Assembly (NCBI GenBank): GCA_022600235.1
Contig: JAHZKS010000061.1
Span: 1-28,237 of the forward strand
Length of the DNA stretch: 28,237 bases
Direction of reading: 5' to 3'
Source of the DNA: Alphaproteobacteria bacterium
Lineage (GTDB): Bacteria > Pseudomonadota > Alphaproteobacteria > Rickettsiales > JABSSG01
Shown: piece by piece, positions 1 to 6,281 of the stretch
Position numbering within the stretch: position 1 is the stretch's first letter
Layout of the letters: each line of letters begins with the position of its first letter
Translations under genes and position numbers: made by a program
Notes under the pieces: model-generated
The model's database searches: none
What the model saw: only the letters and a program-made list of their open reading frames with translations
Told to the model about the DNA's origin: nothing

Positions 1-2
1 AA

Positions 3-656
3 ATATCTTTGGCACATAATGGAGTTCTGTTTTTAGATGAATTACCAGAATTTTCGAGAACCACTATAGAATCATTAAGACAACCTATAGAAACAGGATA
101 TGTAAATATTTCTCGAGCGAATTCTCATGTAACATATCCAACAAAATTTCAGTTAGTAGCAGCAATGAACCCGTGCAAATGTGGGTATCTAACAGATGCA
201 AATAGAGCATGTAGCAAAGCACCTAAATGTGCTGAGGATTACCAAAGCAAAATTTCAGGACCAATAATGGATAGGGTAGATATTACTGTAGAGGTAAATG
301 AAAATGTAAGTTATGGAACAGAATCTATTCACACCAATGAATCCTCAGATAAGATAAAAGAAAGAGTATTCGCAGCACGAAATTTACAAAAAGAAAGATA
401 TGAAGGATACGGCATTACATTGAACTCACAACTCGAGGGAGAACTTTTATATGAAATTGCCAGCTTGGATAATGAGACACAAATACTACTAAATAAATTT
501 GCAGAAAAGAATAAAATATCAATGAGATCTTATAACAGAATTTTAAAAGTATCCCGCACTATAGCTGATTTATCCCTCTCAAAAAAAATAAAAAAATATC
601 ACCTAGCCGAAGCAATAAACTACAAAAATATATCTGCATTGGATAATGTTATTTAA
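3..656 (+). CDS. comM: YifB/ComM-family Mg-chelatase-like AAA+ ATPase, C-terminal part (5' end outside window)
   Basis: The reading frame is open from the left edge, so the apparent TTG start at 9 is only an internal leucine; the N-terminal Lon-like domain and Walker A lie outside the window. What remains begins just before the Walker B strand (GVLFLDELPEF). It continues with the family signature in which residues NPCKCGY are followed by more cysteines (ACSKAPKC), then the arginine-finger region (SGPIMDRVDI) and the C-terminal Mg-chelatase domain ending in a helical lid. Family members act as hexameric helicases; ComM promotes branch migration during natural transformation in Vibrio/Acinetobacter, though many carriers are not known to be competent. 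The family call is firm; a role in DNA uptake here is only inference. It is followed by a strong promoter, so the small genes downstream need not depend on it. Confidence 0.93.
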   Translation: MSLAHNGVLFLDELPEFSRTTIESLRQPIETGYVNISRANSHVTYPTKFQLVAAMNPCKCGYLTDANRACSKAPKCAEDYQSKISGPIMDRVDITVEVNENVSYGTESIHTNESSDKIKERVFAARNLQKERYEGYGITLNSQLEGELLYEIASLDNETQILLNKFAEKNKISMRSYNRILKVSRTIADLSLSKKIKKYHLAEAINYKNISALDNVI

Positions 657-666
657 CATCAAGTTC

Positions 667-696
667 TTGACACTGTTATCTTTCAGATAATATAAT
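667..696 (+). promoter_or_regulatory. Perfect consensus sigma70-type promoter of the small-ORF cluster
   Basis: TTGACA at 667-672 and TATAAT at 691-696 are both exact consensus hexamers, separated by 18 bases. The site lies just after the comM-like stop codon and 52 bases before the ATG at 749. The predicted transcript starts near 703. Confidence 0.8.
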
Positions 697-748
697 TTTT
701 ATTAAGCATTATAAAACAAAAAACACTCTAACAAAGAGGTTCTCTCCT

Positions 749-1045
749 ATGGTAACTGTCAATAATCCAGGTGACCAGCGTGCAAATTATATTAAATACT
801 ATCAAGAAATGATTGCTGATCTTCAAGCTAAACGGAATAAAACAACTAAAGAATTAGAAAGAGCAGAAGCAGAAGAGGATCATGTCGGAATAAGTCTGCT
901 AAATGATAGATTGTGTGAACTAAATTCTAGTATAGAAAGACAAGAGCATGAAATAGCTAGATATCATCGTGATGAAGCAGTAGCTCAAGCTGCATGTGCT
1001 GGTGATGCTGCTGATGAAAACCTAAATAACGATGCAACTGGTTGA
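749..1045 (+). CDS. Small coiled-coil-like hypothetical protein, 98 aa (first of a five-gene cluster)
   Basis: No family is recognised. The ATG is preceded by AAAGAGG at 733-739 with a 9-base gap, and by a perfect promoter further upstream. Residues about 15-75 are rich in Lys, Glu, Ala and Leu and should form two amphipathic helices joined near EEDHVGISLL, a helical hairpin. The tail is acidic and Ala/Asn-rich. There is no signal peptide or membrane segment. The segment around ELERAEAEEDHVGISLLNDR aligns by eye with ELAVARKERDKLGIDLLEKG in the third gene of the cluster, suggesting paralogy. The two share the pattern EL, Ala, acidic, GI, LL, L, then EAV. The next gene begins 23 bases on, in the same direction. 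Function unknown; a secreted or structural role is speculation. Confidence 0.72.
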   Translation: MVTVNNPGDQRANYIKYYQEMIADLQAKRNKTTKELERAEAEEDHVGISLLNDRLCELNSSIERQEHEIARYHRDEAVAQAACAGDAADENLNNDATG

Positions 1046-1068
1046 TAATCTTACAAAAGGAAAACTAA

Positions 1069-1395
1069 ATGGCAAAATCTAGTGATGAAAAAGAAAAGGA
1101 AGCTTCCGCATCTGAAGATGGAACTTCTGCAGCTGGAAGGCAAGATAAAGTAGCAGAATTAATAGGAGATCTAGAGTCTATGTTAGCAGTCCAAGCAGGG
1201 AAAATACCTCCTGGTGAAAACCATGACCATTCAGAGAGATTTTTAATAATAAACGCTTTAGCGGCAGCAAAAGGAAAACAAGAAGATTTAGAGAGACACT
1301 TAAAAGAATTAGATAGATTATCCACTCTAAGAGCAAGTCAGTGTATAGGCCAATCAGAAGATAATAACACTGAAAATGACTCAGCAGATAGCTAA
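1069..1395 (+). CDS. Small helical hypothetical protein, 108 aa (second of cluster)
   Basis: No family is recognised. A good ribosome binding site (AAGGA at about 1057-1061, 7 bases before the ATG) supports the start. Both ends are polar and acidic (KSSDEKEKEASASEDG at the N-terminus, SEDNNTENDSADS at the C-terminus), which suggests disordered tails. The centre holds two likely helices: DKVAELIGDLESMLAVQAG, then the stretch containing ERFLIINALAAAKGKQEDL, joined by a PPGENHDHS loop. This helix-loop-helix layout with a Leu/Ile-Asn-Ala-Leu second helix resembles the other products of the cluster, so a common origin is plausible though not proven by eye. An antisense frame covers most of the gene, but the plus-strand reading is favoured by its ribosome binding site and its place in the operon. 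Confidence 0.7.
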   Translation: MAKSSDEKEKEASASEDGTSAAGRQDKVAELIGDLESMLAVQAGKIPPGENHDHSERFLIINALAAAKGKQEDLERHLKELDRLSTLRASQCIGQSEDNNTENDSADS

Positions 1396-1427
1396 ATTTT
1401 AATACTAATAATATTAAACAAATATCT

Positions 1428-1652
1428 ATGCCAAAAAGTAAACTTGAGAAAATGAAAATAAAAGCAACTCGAGTAGAAGCTGAACTAGCAGTCGCACGTA
1501 AAGAAAGGGATAAGTTAGGTATAGATTTACTAGAAAAAGGATTAGCAAATCTAAAAACTGAAATAAATTTTGAGCAATATCACTTAGGCCTACTTGACAC
1601 AGAAGCAGTGCTTTATGGTGAATTTCTAGTATCTCCGGACGTACAGCTCTAG
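1428..1652 (+). CDS. Small coiled-coil-like hypothetical protein, 74 aa (third of cluster)
   Basis: No family is recognised. It starts ATGCCAAAAAG, like the next gene (ATGCCAAAGAA at 1828), hinting at duplication of the 5' end. Residues 1-50 are strongly basic/acidic alternating and helical, with ELAVARKERDKLGIDLLEKG matching the equivalent segment of the 98-aa gene at 749. The C-terminal end is more hydrophobic (LGLLDTEAVLYGEFLV). No convincing ribosome binding site is seen before the ATG; it may depend on translation of the gene 32 bases upstream. An antisense frame of similar length covers it but lacks any supporting context. Confidence 0.65.
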   Translation: MPKSKLEKMKIKATRVEAELAVARKERDKLGIDLLEKGLANLKTEINFEQYHLGLLDTEAVLYGEFLVSPDVQL

Positions 1653-1764
1653 TTAGCTTAGTCACATTATTACATTACCAAACCACCACAAATAACTATA
1701 CCAAAGAAATATAACTTAAGTGTTGATTTTTCGTAACCATTTAGTTATAAACTTGGCAATCCGA

Positions 1765-1793
1765 TTGACATATTATTTCATTTCGCTTAAACT
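1765..1793 (+). promoter_or_regulatory. Probable second promoter inside the small-ORF cluster
   Basis: TTGACA at 1765-1770 is an exact -35 hexamer, followed after 17 bases by TAAACT (1788-1793), which keeps T1, A2, A4 and T6 of the -10 consensus. It lies in the 175-base gap before the fourth gene. A transcript from it would start near 1800, too close to the ATG at 1804 for a leader but suitable for the ATG at 1828. Confidence 0.5.
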
Positions 1794-1827
1794 ATTAATA
1801 ATTATGAAATTTAAGAAATATAAAACT

Positions 1828-2457
1828 ATGCCAAAGAATAGTTATTTAACACCAGCAGGAGCTATAAAAGATTTACAAGCACTGGATACAGATCTTCAGA
1901 CAATAAAAGAAGAGCTTAGCAAAGCAGAAAGAAGGGCCAAAAACGCTACAGGTACTGTTAAACAATCTTTACTAGAAACCATTGATAGTCTTAGAAAACT
2001 TAAAGAAGACAGAGAAAAAGATATAAAGAAATTACTAGCAGCACACCCAGGATTAGAAAGGGGTGACTCAGAAAAAACACTAGTGCCTGAAGACGATGAC
2101 GAAGATGGAGCTACATCAGATTCTACAATAACTCCAGAAGGCAGTCCGCCACCAAAATCACCTATGCCCCCACCTCAACAAGATGAGGAAGAAGCGCAAG
2201 CTGCTGGATATGATCATGATGATCCAGATTCCACAACAACGGATGAAGAAAATCCACCGCCAAAACCACCTATGACCTGGATTCTAACTGTGGCTACCGC
2301 TGCTGGAGATGATGGTGATAACGCTGGTTCAGATGAAGATGATACAGAAGCAACTGCAGCTACCGCTGCTGGAACTGCATCTATGGAGCCCACTGCTGCA
2401 ACTAATCCACCCACTTTATCCTTATGTGGCACACTCAATGAAGAATCAACAGCTTAA
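1828..2457 (+). CDS. Hypothetical protein with helical N-terminus and acidic, proline-rich repeat tail, 209 aa (fourth of cluster)
   Basis: No family is recognised. Residues 10-72 form two likely coiled-coil helices separated by a short break near ATGTV. Residues 80-209 are low-complexity: Asp/Glu runs, Thr/Ser, Ala, and two copies of a unit carrying PPPK-x-PM (residues 107-113 and 143-149), each followed by an Ala-Ala-Gly/acidic stretch. A 15-base sequence (gctaccgctgctgga) occurs at 2293-2307 and again at 2359-2373, so the tail probably grows by local duplication. The proline motifs resemble SH3/WW ligands, which suggests a host-directed protein, but this is inference. I chose the ATG at 1828, not 1804 or the GTG at 1720, because it matches the ATGCCAAA start of the preceding gene and suits the promoter at 1765. 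Confidence 0.68.
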   Translation: MPKNSYLTPAGAIKDLQALDTDLQTIKEELSKAERRAKNATGTVKQSLLETIDSLRKLKEDREKDIKKLLAAHPGLERGDSEKTLVPEDDDEDGATSDSTITPEGSPPPKSPMPPPQQDEEEAQAAGYDHDDPDSTTTDEENPPPKPPMTWILTVATAAGDDGDNAGSDEDDTEATAATAAGTASMEPTAATNPPTLSLCGTLNEESTA

Positions 2458-2479
2458 TATATAAACGATTGAATAAATT

Positions 2480-2785
2480 ATGACAAAAAACAAAAAACAA
2501 ATTGAAAGTGAAATAAGTACCCTCCAGAGTCGAGCTGAAACTGAGAGAGGTAATTTCAGAGATAAAAACGATGACAATGCATATATAAATGCATTACGTT
2601 TAAAATACTATAAATTACTTGCACAGATTGAAGAGTTAGGATCTCAACTTCTAGCAATTGAAACAGATTTAGAAACACAATTAGGAGCACTACAACTTCA
2701 GAACAGCACCCACTTTGTAGCAACTGAAGCAATACTGGAAGCAGAATTAGCAGGATTCAACTTAGACCCTTGTAGTCAGGTATAA
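2480..2785 (+). CDS. Small coiled-coil-like hypothetical protein, 101 aa (fifth of cluster)
   Basis: No family is recognised. The gene begins 22 bases after the fourth gene of the cluster. Residues 4-20 form a first helix (KKQIESEISTLQSRAETER), then a polar loop with Asp/Asn (DKNDDNAY), then a long second helix with a clear leucine heptad (YINALRLKYYKLLAQIEEL onwards) to about residue 70. The C-terminal third is hydrophobic-acidic and ends near a lone cysteine. There is no signal peptide. The loop-plus-INAL arrangement echoes the 108-aa gene at 1069, and the Arg-Ala-Glu start of the loop echoes the gene at 749. It closes the cluster and is followed by a hairpin at 2881-2903. Confidence 0.7.
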   Translation: MTKNKKQIESEISTLQSRAETERGNFRDKNDDNAYINALRLKYYKLLAQIEELGSQLLAIETDLETQLGALQLQNSTHFVATEAILEAELAGFNLDPCSQV

Positions 2786-2880
2786 AATACACAAATACAT
2801 TATATTTCTACATCACTTTTATTTTAGCATTAGGTCTAATATTACTTTTTTCCTACAATATCTTTACAAAACAACAAATA

Positions 2881-2903
2881 AGAAGCTATATCACATAGCT
2901 TCT
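2881..2903. terminator. Perfect 9-bp hairpin, possible terminator after the small-ORF cluster
   Basis: AGAAGCTAT and ATAGCTTCT form a perfect stem around a 5-base ATCAC loop. No T-run follows on the plus strand, while the upstream side is A-rich (T-rich on the minus strand). As a plus-strand intrinsic terminator it is therefore atypical; it could stabilise the 3' end of the transcript or be bidirectional. Confidence 0.4.
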
Positions 2904-2968
2904 CTCGACTACATAACTATTATTGATTATAATTAGTAAAAGCTCAATGTATCTAAACATACTTACTT

Positions 2969-4507
2969 ATGATTGTATCTATCACATGCAATTTAGCATC
3001 AACATTTTATCCTAAATATGATCAGGATATTATTAAATACTCTAATTGCAGATCTGATACAGTCTCTAATTTATCCCTAACTAACAATTCTACAGACCCT
3101 CATAATTCTAGTGTTTTGAGAATTAAGAATATATATAATAATGCAGCTTTAAGGCCAGACATTCCTTTATATAACCAAATATACGCCCTTACTCCTCATG
3201 ATGTGGGCAATCTTATATTTACCGCATTCTTTTATGAGGATCCAAGCCTAATAAGCTATAACAAAGATCTTCATGATATTGGTTTTGTTAATTTATTTGA
3301 ACTGATAAAGAATAAATCCCAAACTTCTCTTTCTACGCTAGCAGAAATAGATATTTTTGAACCAGATACTAAGAAACAGCTTGAGCGTAAAATTGGGCAC
3401 GAAGTAAAGTATTTTAGATTTTCAGAATTTACTACTATTGATCCACGAAATACAACTCACCATAAAAACGGCTTTTTAATACAGGATAAAAACAAATATA
3501 ATGCTTATACAGCAAACTATGGACTTTTTCCTTATCTAGCGCTTAAACAAGATGCAGGAAATTTTGATATGTCTACTCAAGAAGAGAGTTCTTTTATATC
3601 ATACTTAACAGGACTATTTATACAAGATTTCACAGAAAATATAAGTGCTCCACCTATCCGATGCAAAAATAACCAGGGAGTAATCTTTACAATTGTTCCT
3701 TCTGGTCAGGATGGTTGTGAAAAAAATGACGCGCATAGGTTATCTCACCTTGATTATATCGATTATCTTTGCACTCAAATACAAGATCCTAAACTACCTA
3801 TTTATGACTATGCATTCCATATTAATTGTAACAACTTTAGACATTACATCGAGTTTGGTGATAATGGACAAATGGTTCCGACTATAACATACAGAAACCT
3901 TTCTGGAGGAGCTATTATTAACAAATCAACTGAAAGAGAAAGAATTGATTCTAATAATCTCCTCGTTATTAGTGATGAAGATAAAAGTTTTATTCATTCT
4001 CTTACAAAAATTTTCATTCAAGAATTTACATACGCCACAGAGGCTCCGCCTATCCGATGCAAAAATAACCATGGAGCAATCTTTTCAATTCTGCCTTCTG
4101 GTCAGGATGGTTGTGAAAAAAATGACGCGCATAGGTTATCTCACCTTGATTATATCGATTATCTTTGTACAAGAAGAGAAGATCTTAAACTACCTATCTA
4201 TGATTATGCCTTTCATATTAATTGTAATAATTTCAGAGATTACATCTCGTTTGATGAGAATGGACAAATTATAGATGAAGAATATAAATTATGCTTTAAC
4301 AACTCTTCTAATAGCGATAGTGATATAAAAATTTATCTTGATAAAAGAATAAGTGACACTCCACTATCTAATGATAACCTTCCCAAAATACACTATTTTG
4401 ATACTCCAGAATTTAATGAACCACTTGATGACCCAGAAAATGCGAAAGAAAAAATAATACTGGCAGGAAATGGAGTAGAAATAAAGTGGGCACCCCCTGC
4501 AGATTAA
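2969..4507 (+). CDS. Hypothetical protein with two near-identical Cys/His-rich repeats, 512 aa
   Basis: No family is recognised. The ATG start has no strong ribosome binding site. Residues 1-206 have no recognisable motif; the first residues are mildly hydrophobic but not a convincing signal peptide. Residues 207-303 and 339-435 are a direct repeat. Each copy contains APPIRCKNN, then PSGQDGCEKNDAH, LSHLDYIDYLC, and LPIYDYAFHINCNNF, giving four cysteines and three histidines at conserved places. The copies are separated by about 35 variable residues. The C-terminal 75 residues are polar and acidic. The repeated Cys/His pattern may bind a metal or form disulfides, but no zinc-finger spacing is recognised. 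The gene stands alone between the small-ORF cluster and the convergent ftsB-like gene. A lineage-specific, perhaps secreted, protein is plausible. Confidence 0.78.
   Translation: MIVSITCNLASTFYPKYDQDIIKYSNCRSDTVSNLSLTNNSTDPHNSSVLRIKNIYNNAALRPDIPLYNQIYALTPHDVGNLIFTAFFYEDPSLISYNKDLHDIGFVNLFELIKNKSQTSLSTLAEIDIFEPDTKKQLERKIGHEVKYFRFSEFTTIDPRNTTHHKNGFLIQDKNKYNAYTANYGLFPYLALKQDAGNFDMSTQEESSFISYLTGLFIQDFTENISAPPIRCKNNQGVIFTIVPSGQDGCEKNDAHRLSHLDYIDYLCTQIQDPKLPIYDYAFHINCNNFRHYIEFGDNGQMVPTITYRNLSGGAIINKSTERERIDSNNLLVISDEDKSFIHSLTKIFIQEFTYATEAPPIRCKNNHGAIFSILPSGQDGCEKNDAHRLSHLDYIDYLCTRREDLKLPIYDYAFHINCNNFRDYISFDENGQIIDEEYKLCFNNSSNSDSDIKIYLDKRISDTPLSNDNLPKIHYFDTPEFNEPLDDPENAKEKIILAGNGVEIKWAPPAD
3587..3877 (+). 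repeat. Intragenic direct repeat, copy 1 (97 codons)
   Basis: It matches copy 2 with a constant offset of 396 bases. Bases 3698-3771 (74 bases) are identical to 4094-4167, including third codon positions, while the flanks differ more. Confidence 0.9.
3983..4273 (+). repeat. Intragenic direct repeat, copy 2 (97 codons)
   Basis: Second copy of the unit at 3587-3877, in the same frame. The core is identical at the base level; the ends have diverged (for example TENISAPP versus TYATEAPP before the shared IRCKNN). Confidence 0.9.
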
Positions 4508-4652
4508 TCTACTAATCTGAATCCATTTTCCTTATATAGACCATATAAATTGTATAACTTTTCATCGCTATCTGATATTTGACACGTCAGGAAATATATT
4601 AGACTCTGATACATCGGAAACAATATTCTAAAAAACTGACAGATAAAGGACG

Positions 4653-4961
4653 TTAATCCACATAAACAGTTTCTCCTTTTCTGCCGTAACCTAGCTTTTT
4701 CCTGGCTTGCTCTTCAAGCAAATCTAAGTCTAAAGAATCTGAGCGCATACGACTTACCTTATTTTGTAAGATAGATCGCTCTTCCTCTAGGATTTGCACC
4801 TCATCTTGTAGAATTTTATGCCTCTCACTTAGCTCAAATAAAGCTAGAATACCTCTGTCACCGCTTAAAATATTATACAAGAAATAGAATATTAAAGTGA
4901 GCAACAACAATATCGCTATAACCTTTCTAATTCTAAAAGATGAGTCACGAATAGATTTCAT
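4653..4961 (-). CDS. ftsB: FtsB/DivIC-like septum formation initiator, 102 aa
   Basis: This is a small bitopic divisome protein; in E. coli FtsB bridges FtsL and FtsQ and activates septal peptidoglycan synthesis. Here a basic N-terminus (residues 1-13) is followed by one membrane segment (about 13-31), a GDRGI motif (34-38) where the family has a conserved Gly-Arg-Gly, a leucine-rich coiled coil (about 42-73) and the typical C-terminal helix with LLEEQARKKLGYGRKGE. Length matches the family. It sits 34 bases downstream of eno in the same direction, the usual alphaproteobacterial arrangement, which supports the assignment. A G-rich stretch (GGGGGG) lies 5 bases before the ATG. Confidence 0.87.
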   Translation of the reverse strand: MKSIRDSSFRIRKVIAILLLLTLIFYFLYNILSGDRGILALFELSERHKILQDEVQILEEERSILQNKVSRMRSDSLDLDLLEEQARKKLGYGRKGETVYVD

Positions 4962-4995
4962 TTAACCCCCCAAAGCACAAAGCTGCGCTAGATTT

Positions 4996-6279
4996 TTATG
5001 TCAAAACTTTATCAAACTGTTTCAAAGCATGATATTTCGCTTCAGCCCCTAGTTCTTCATTAATTCTCAGAAGCTCATTATATTTTGCTGTCCTATCCAC
5101 TCTGCAAACCGAGCCAATTTTAATCTGGCTACATCCCATAGCAACAGCTAGATGAGAAATAGTTGTGTCCTCTGTTTCACCAGATCGGTGCGACATTATA
5201 CATTTATATCCCTTAGAGTGAGCTAATTTAATTGTTTCAAATGTTTCAGTCACTGTACCAACTTGGTTTGGCTTTATTAAAATTGCATTTCCTATATTCT
5301 TAGAAATACATTTTGATAAAATTTCTTTATTAGTCACAAATACATCATCTCCGACTAACTGCACTTTACCTCCTAAAGTATTGGTTAGCAATTTCCATCC
5401 CTCGTAATCTTCCTCTGCCATCGCATCTTCGATAGAATATATAGGATAATCCCTAGAGAGCTCTTCATAGTAAGACACTAGTTGCCCAACACTTAAGCTT
5501 TTTCCTACGCCTTCAAAGTAGTATTCATTTCCTTTGTATAATTCAGTAGCTGCAACATCCAAAGCTAACATGATGTCTTTGCCAGCTTTATATCCAGATT
5601 TTTCTATAGCTCTTAATATTAATTCTATAGCATCCTTATCATATTTTATATTTGGCGCAAACCCTCCTTCATCTCCAACACTCGTACTCAATTTTTTTGA
5701 TGATAAGACCTCTCTTAATGATGCAAATACTTCAGCACCCATTCTTATTGCATCTTTAATATCTTTGGCACCTACTGGCATAATCATAAACTCTTGTATA
5801 TCCAGCGCATTATCTGCATGAGCACCACCATTAATGATGTTAATCATAGGAACTGGTAGGCTATGTGCCTTATTATTTATATAAGAAAATAATGATTTAT
5901 TTTGAGATAAAGCAGCTGCTTTTAAAACTGCCATAGACGTTGCAACTATTGCATTACCACCTAAAACAGAACGAGTCTTTGTTCCATCTAAATCAACTAA
6001 CATTCTATCTATGGAATGTTGATTTAAACAATCTTGTCCTTTTAAAGCATCATTAATAGTTGTATTAATATTCTTTACAGCTTTTTCTACACCCTTACCA
6101 AAAAACCTTTTTGGATCATTATCTCTAAGCTCATGCACCTCATGCATACCTACAGAAGCTCCACTTGGAGAAGCAGCCCTACCAAATTTATTTTCTCCTA
6201 TGAAAACATCAACCTCTACTGTCGGATTACCCCTACTATCTAAAATCTCTCTTGCTACTATATTTTTAATCTTTGACAA
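4996..6279 (-). CDS. eno: Enolase (phosphopyruvate hydratase), 427 aa
   Basis: It interconverts 2-phosphoglycerate and phosphoenolpyruvate in the cytosol. The length is typical and the key residues are present: His154 in GGAHADN, Glu163 in IQEFM, Glu204 in GDEGGF, Lys336 in IKPNQ, His364 in SHRSGET and Lys387 in QIKIG, plus Mg ligands Asp241, Glu284 and Asp311. The mobile loop reads PSGASVG where most bacterial enolases have PSGASTG, so Thr is Val at residue 43. The start is TTG at 6279, preceded by AGGAGAG (complement of 6285-6291), which lies inside the last codons of lysK. The 2-base gap to lysK suggests translational coupling. ftsB follows in the same operon. Confidence 0.97.
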   Translation of the reverse strand: MSKIKNIVAREILDSRGNPTVEVDVFIGENKFGRAASPSGASVGMHEVHELRDNDPKRFFGKGVEKAVKNINTTINDALKGQDCLNQHSIDRMLVDLDGTKTRSVLGGNAIVATSMAVLKAAALSQNKSLFSYINNKAHSLPVPMINIINGGAHADNALDIQEFMIMPVGAKDIKDAIRMGAEVFASLREVLSSKKLSTSVGDEGGFAPNIKYDKDAIELILRAIEKSGYKAGKDIMLALDVAATELYKGNEYYFEGVGKSLSVGQLVSYYEELSRDYPIYSIEDAMAEEDYEGWKLLTNTLGGKVQLVGDDVFVTNKEILSKCISKNIGNAILIKPNQVGTVTETFETIKLAHSKGYKCIMSHRSGETEDTTISHLAVAMGCSQIKIGSVCRVDRTAKYNELLRINEELGAEAKYHALKQFDKVLT

Positions 6280-6281
6280 TT

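Noticed and set aside
1720..1827. Longer GTG-started form of the fourth cluster gene, and the ATG at 1804
   Set aside because: A likely promoter (TTGACA-N17-TAAACT, 1765-1793) lies inside the extension, and the ATG at 1828 has the same ATGCCAAA start as the neighbouring gene.
1065..2438. Minus-strand open frames opposite the small cluster genes
   Set aside because: They lack ribosome binding sites and promoters, while the plus-strand frames form an ordered operon with a strong promoter and helical protein composition.
3587..4273. Repeat pair as a CRISPR or mobile-element signature
   Set aside because: Only two copies exist, both in frame inside a coding region, with no spacer regularity, transposase or terminal inverted repeats.
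3693..4274. Two similar plus-strand open frames inside the 512-aa gene
   Set aside because: They are shifted-frame readings of the two repeats; their likeness simply reflects the DNA duplication.
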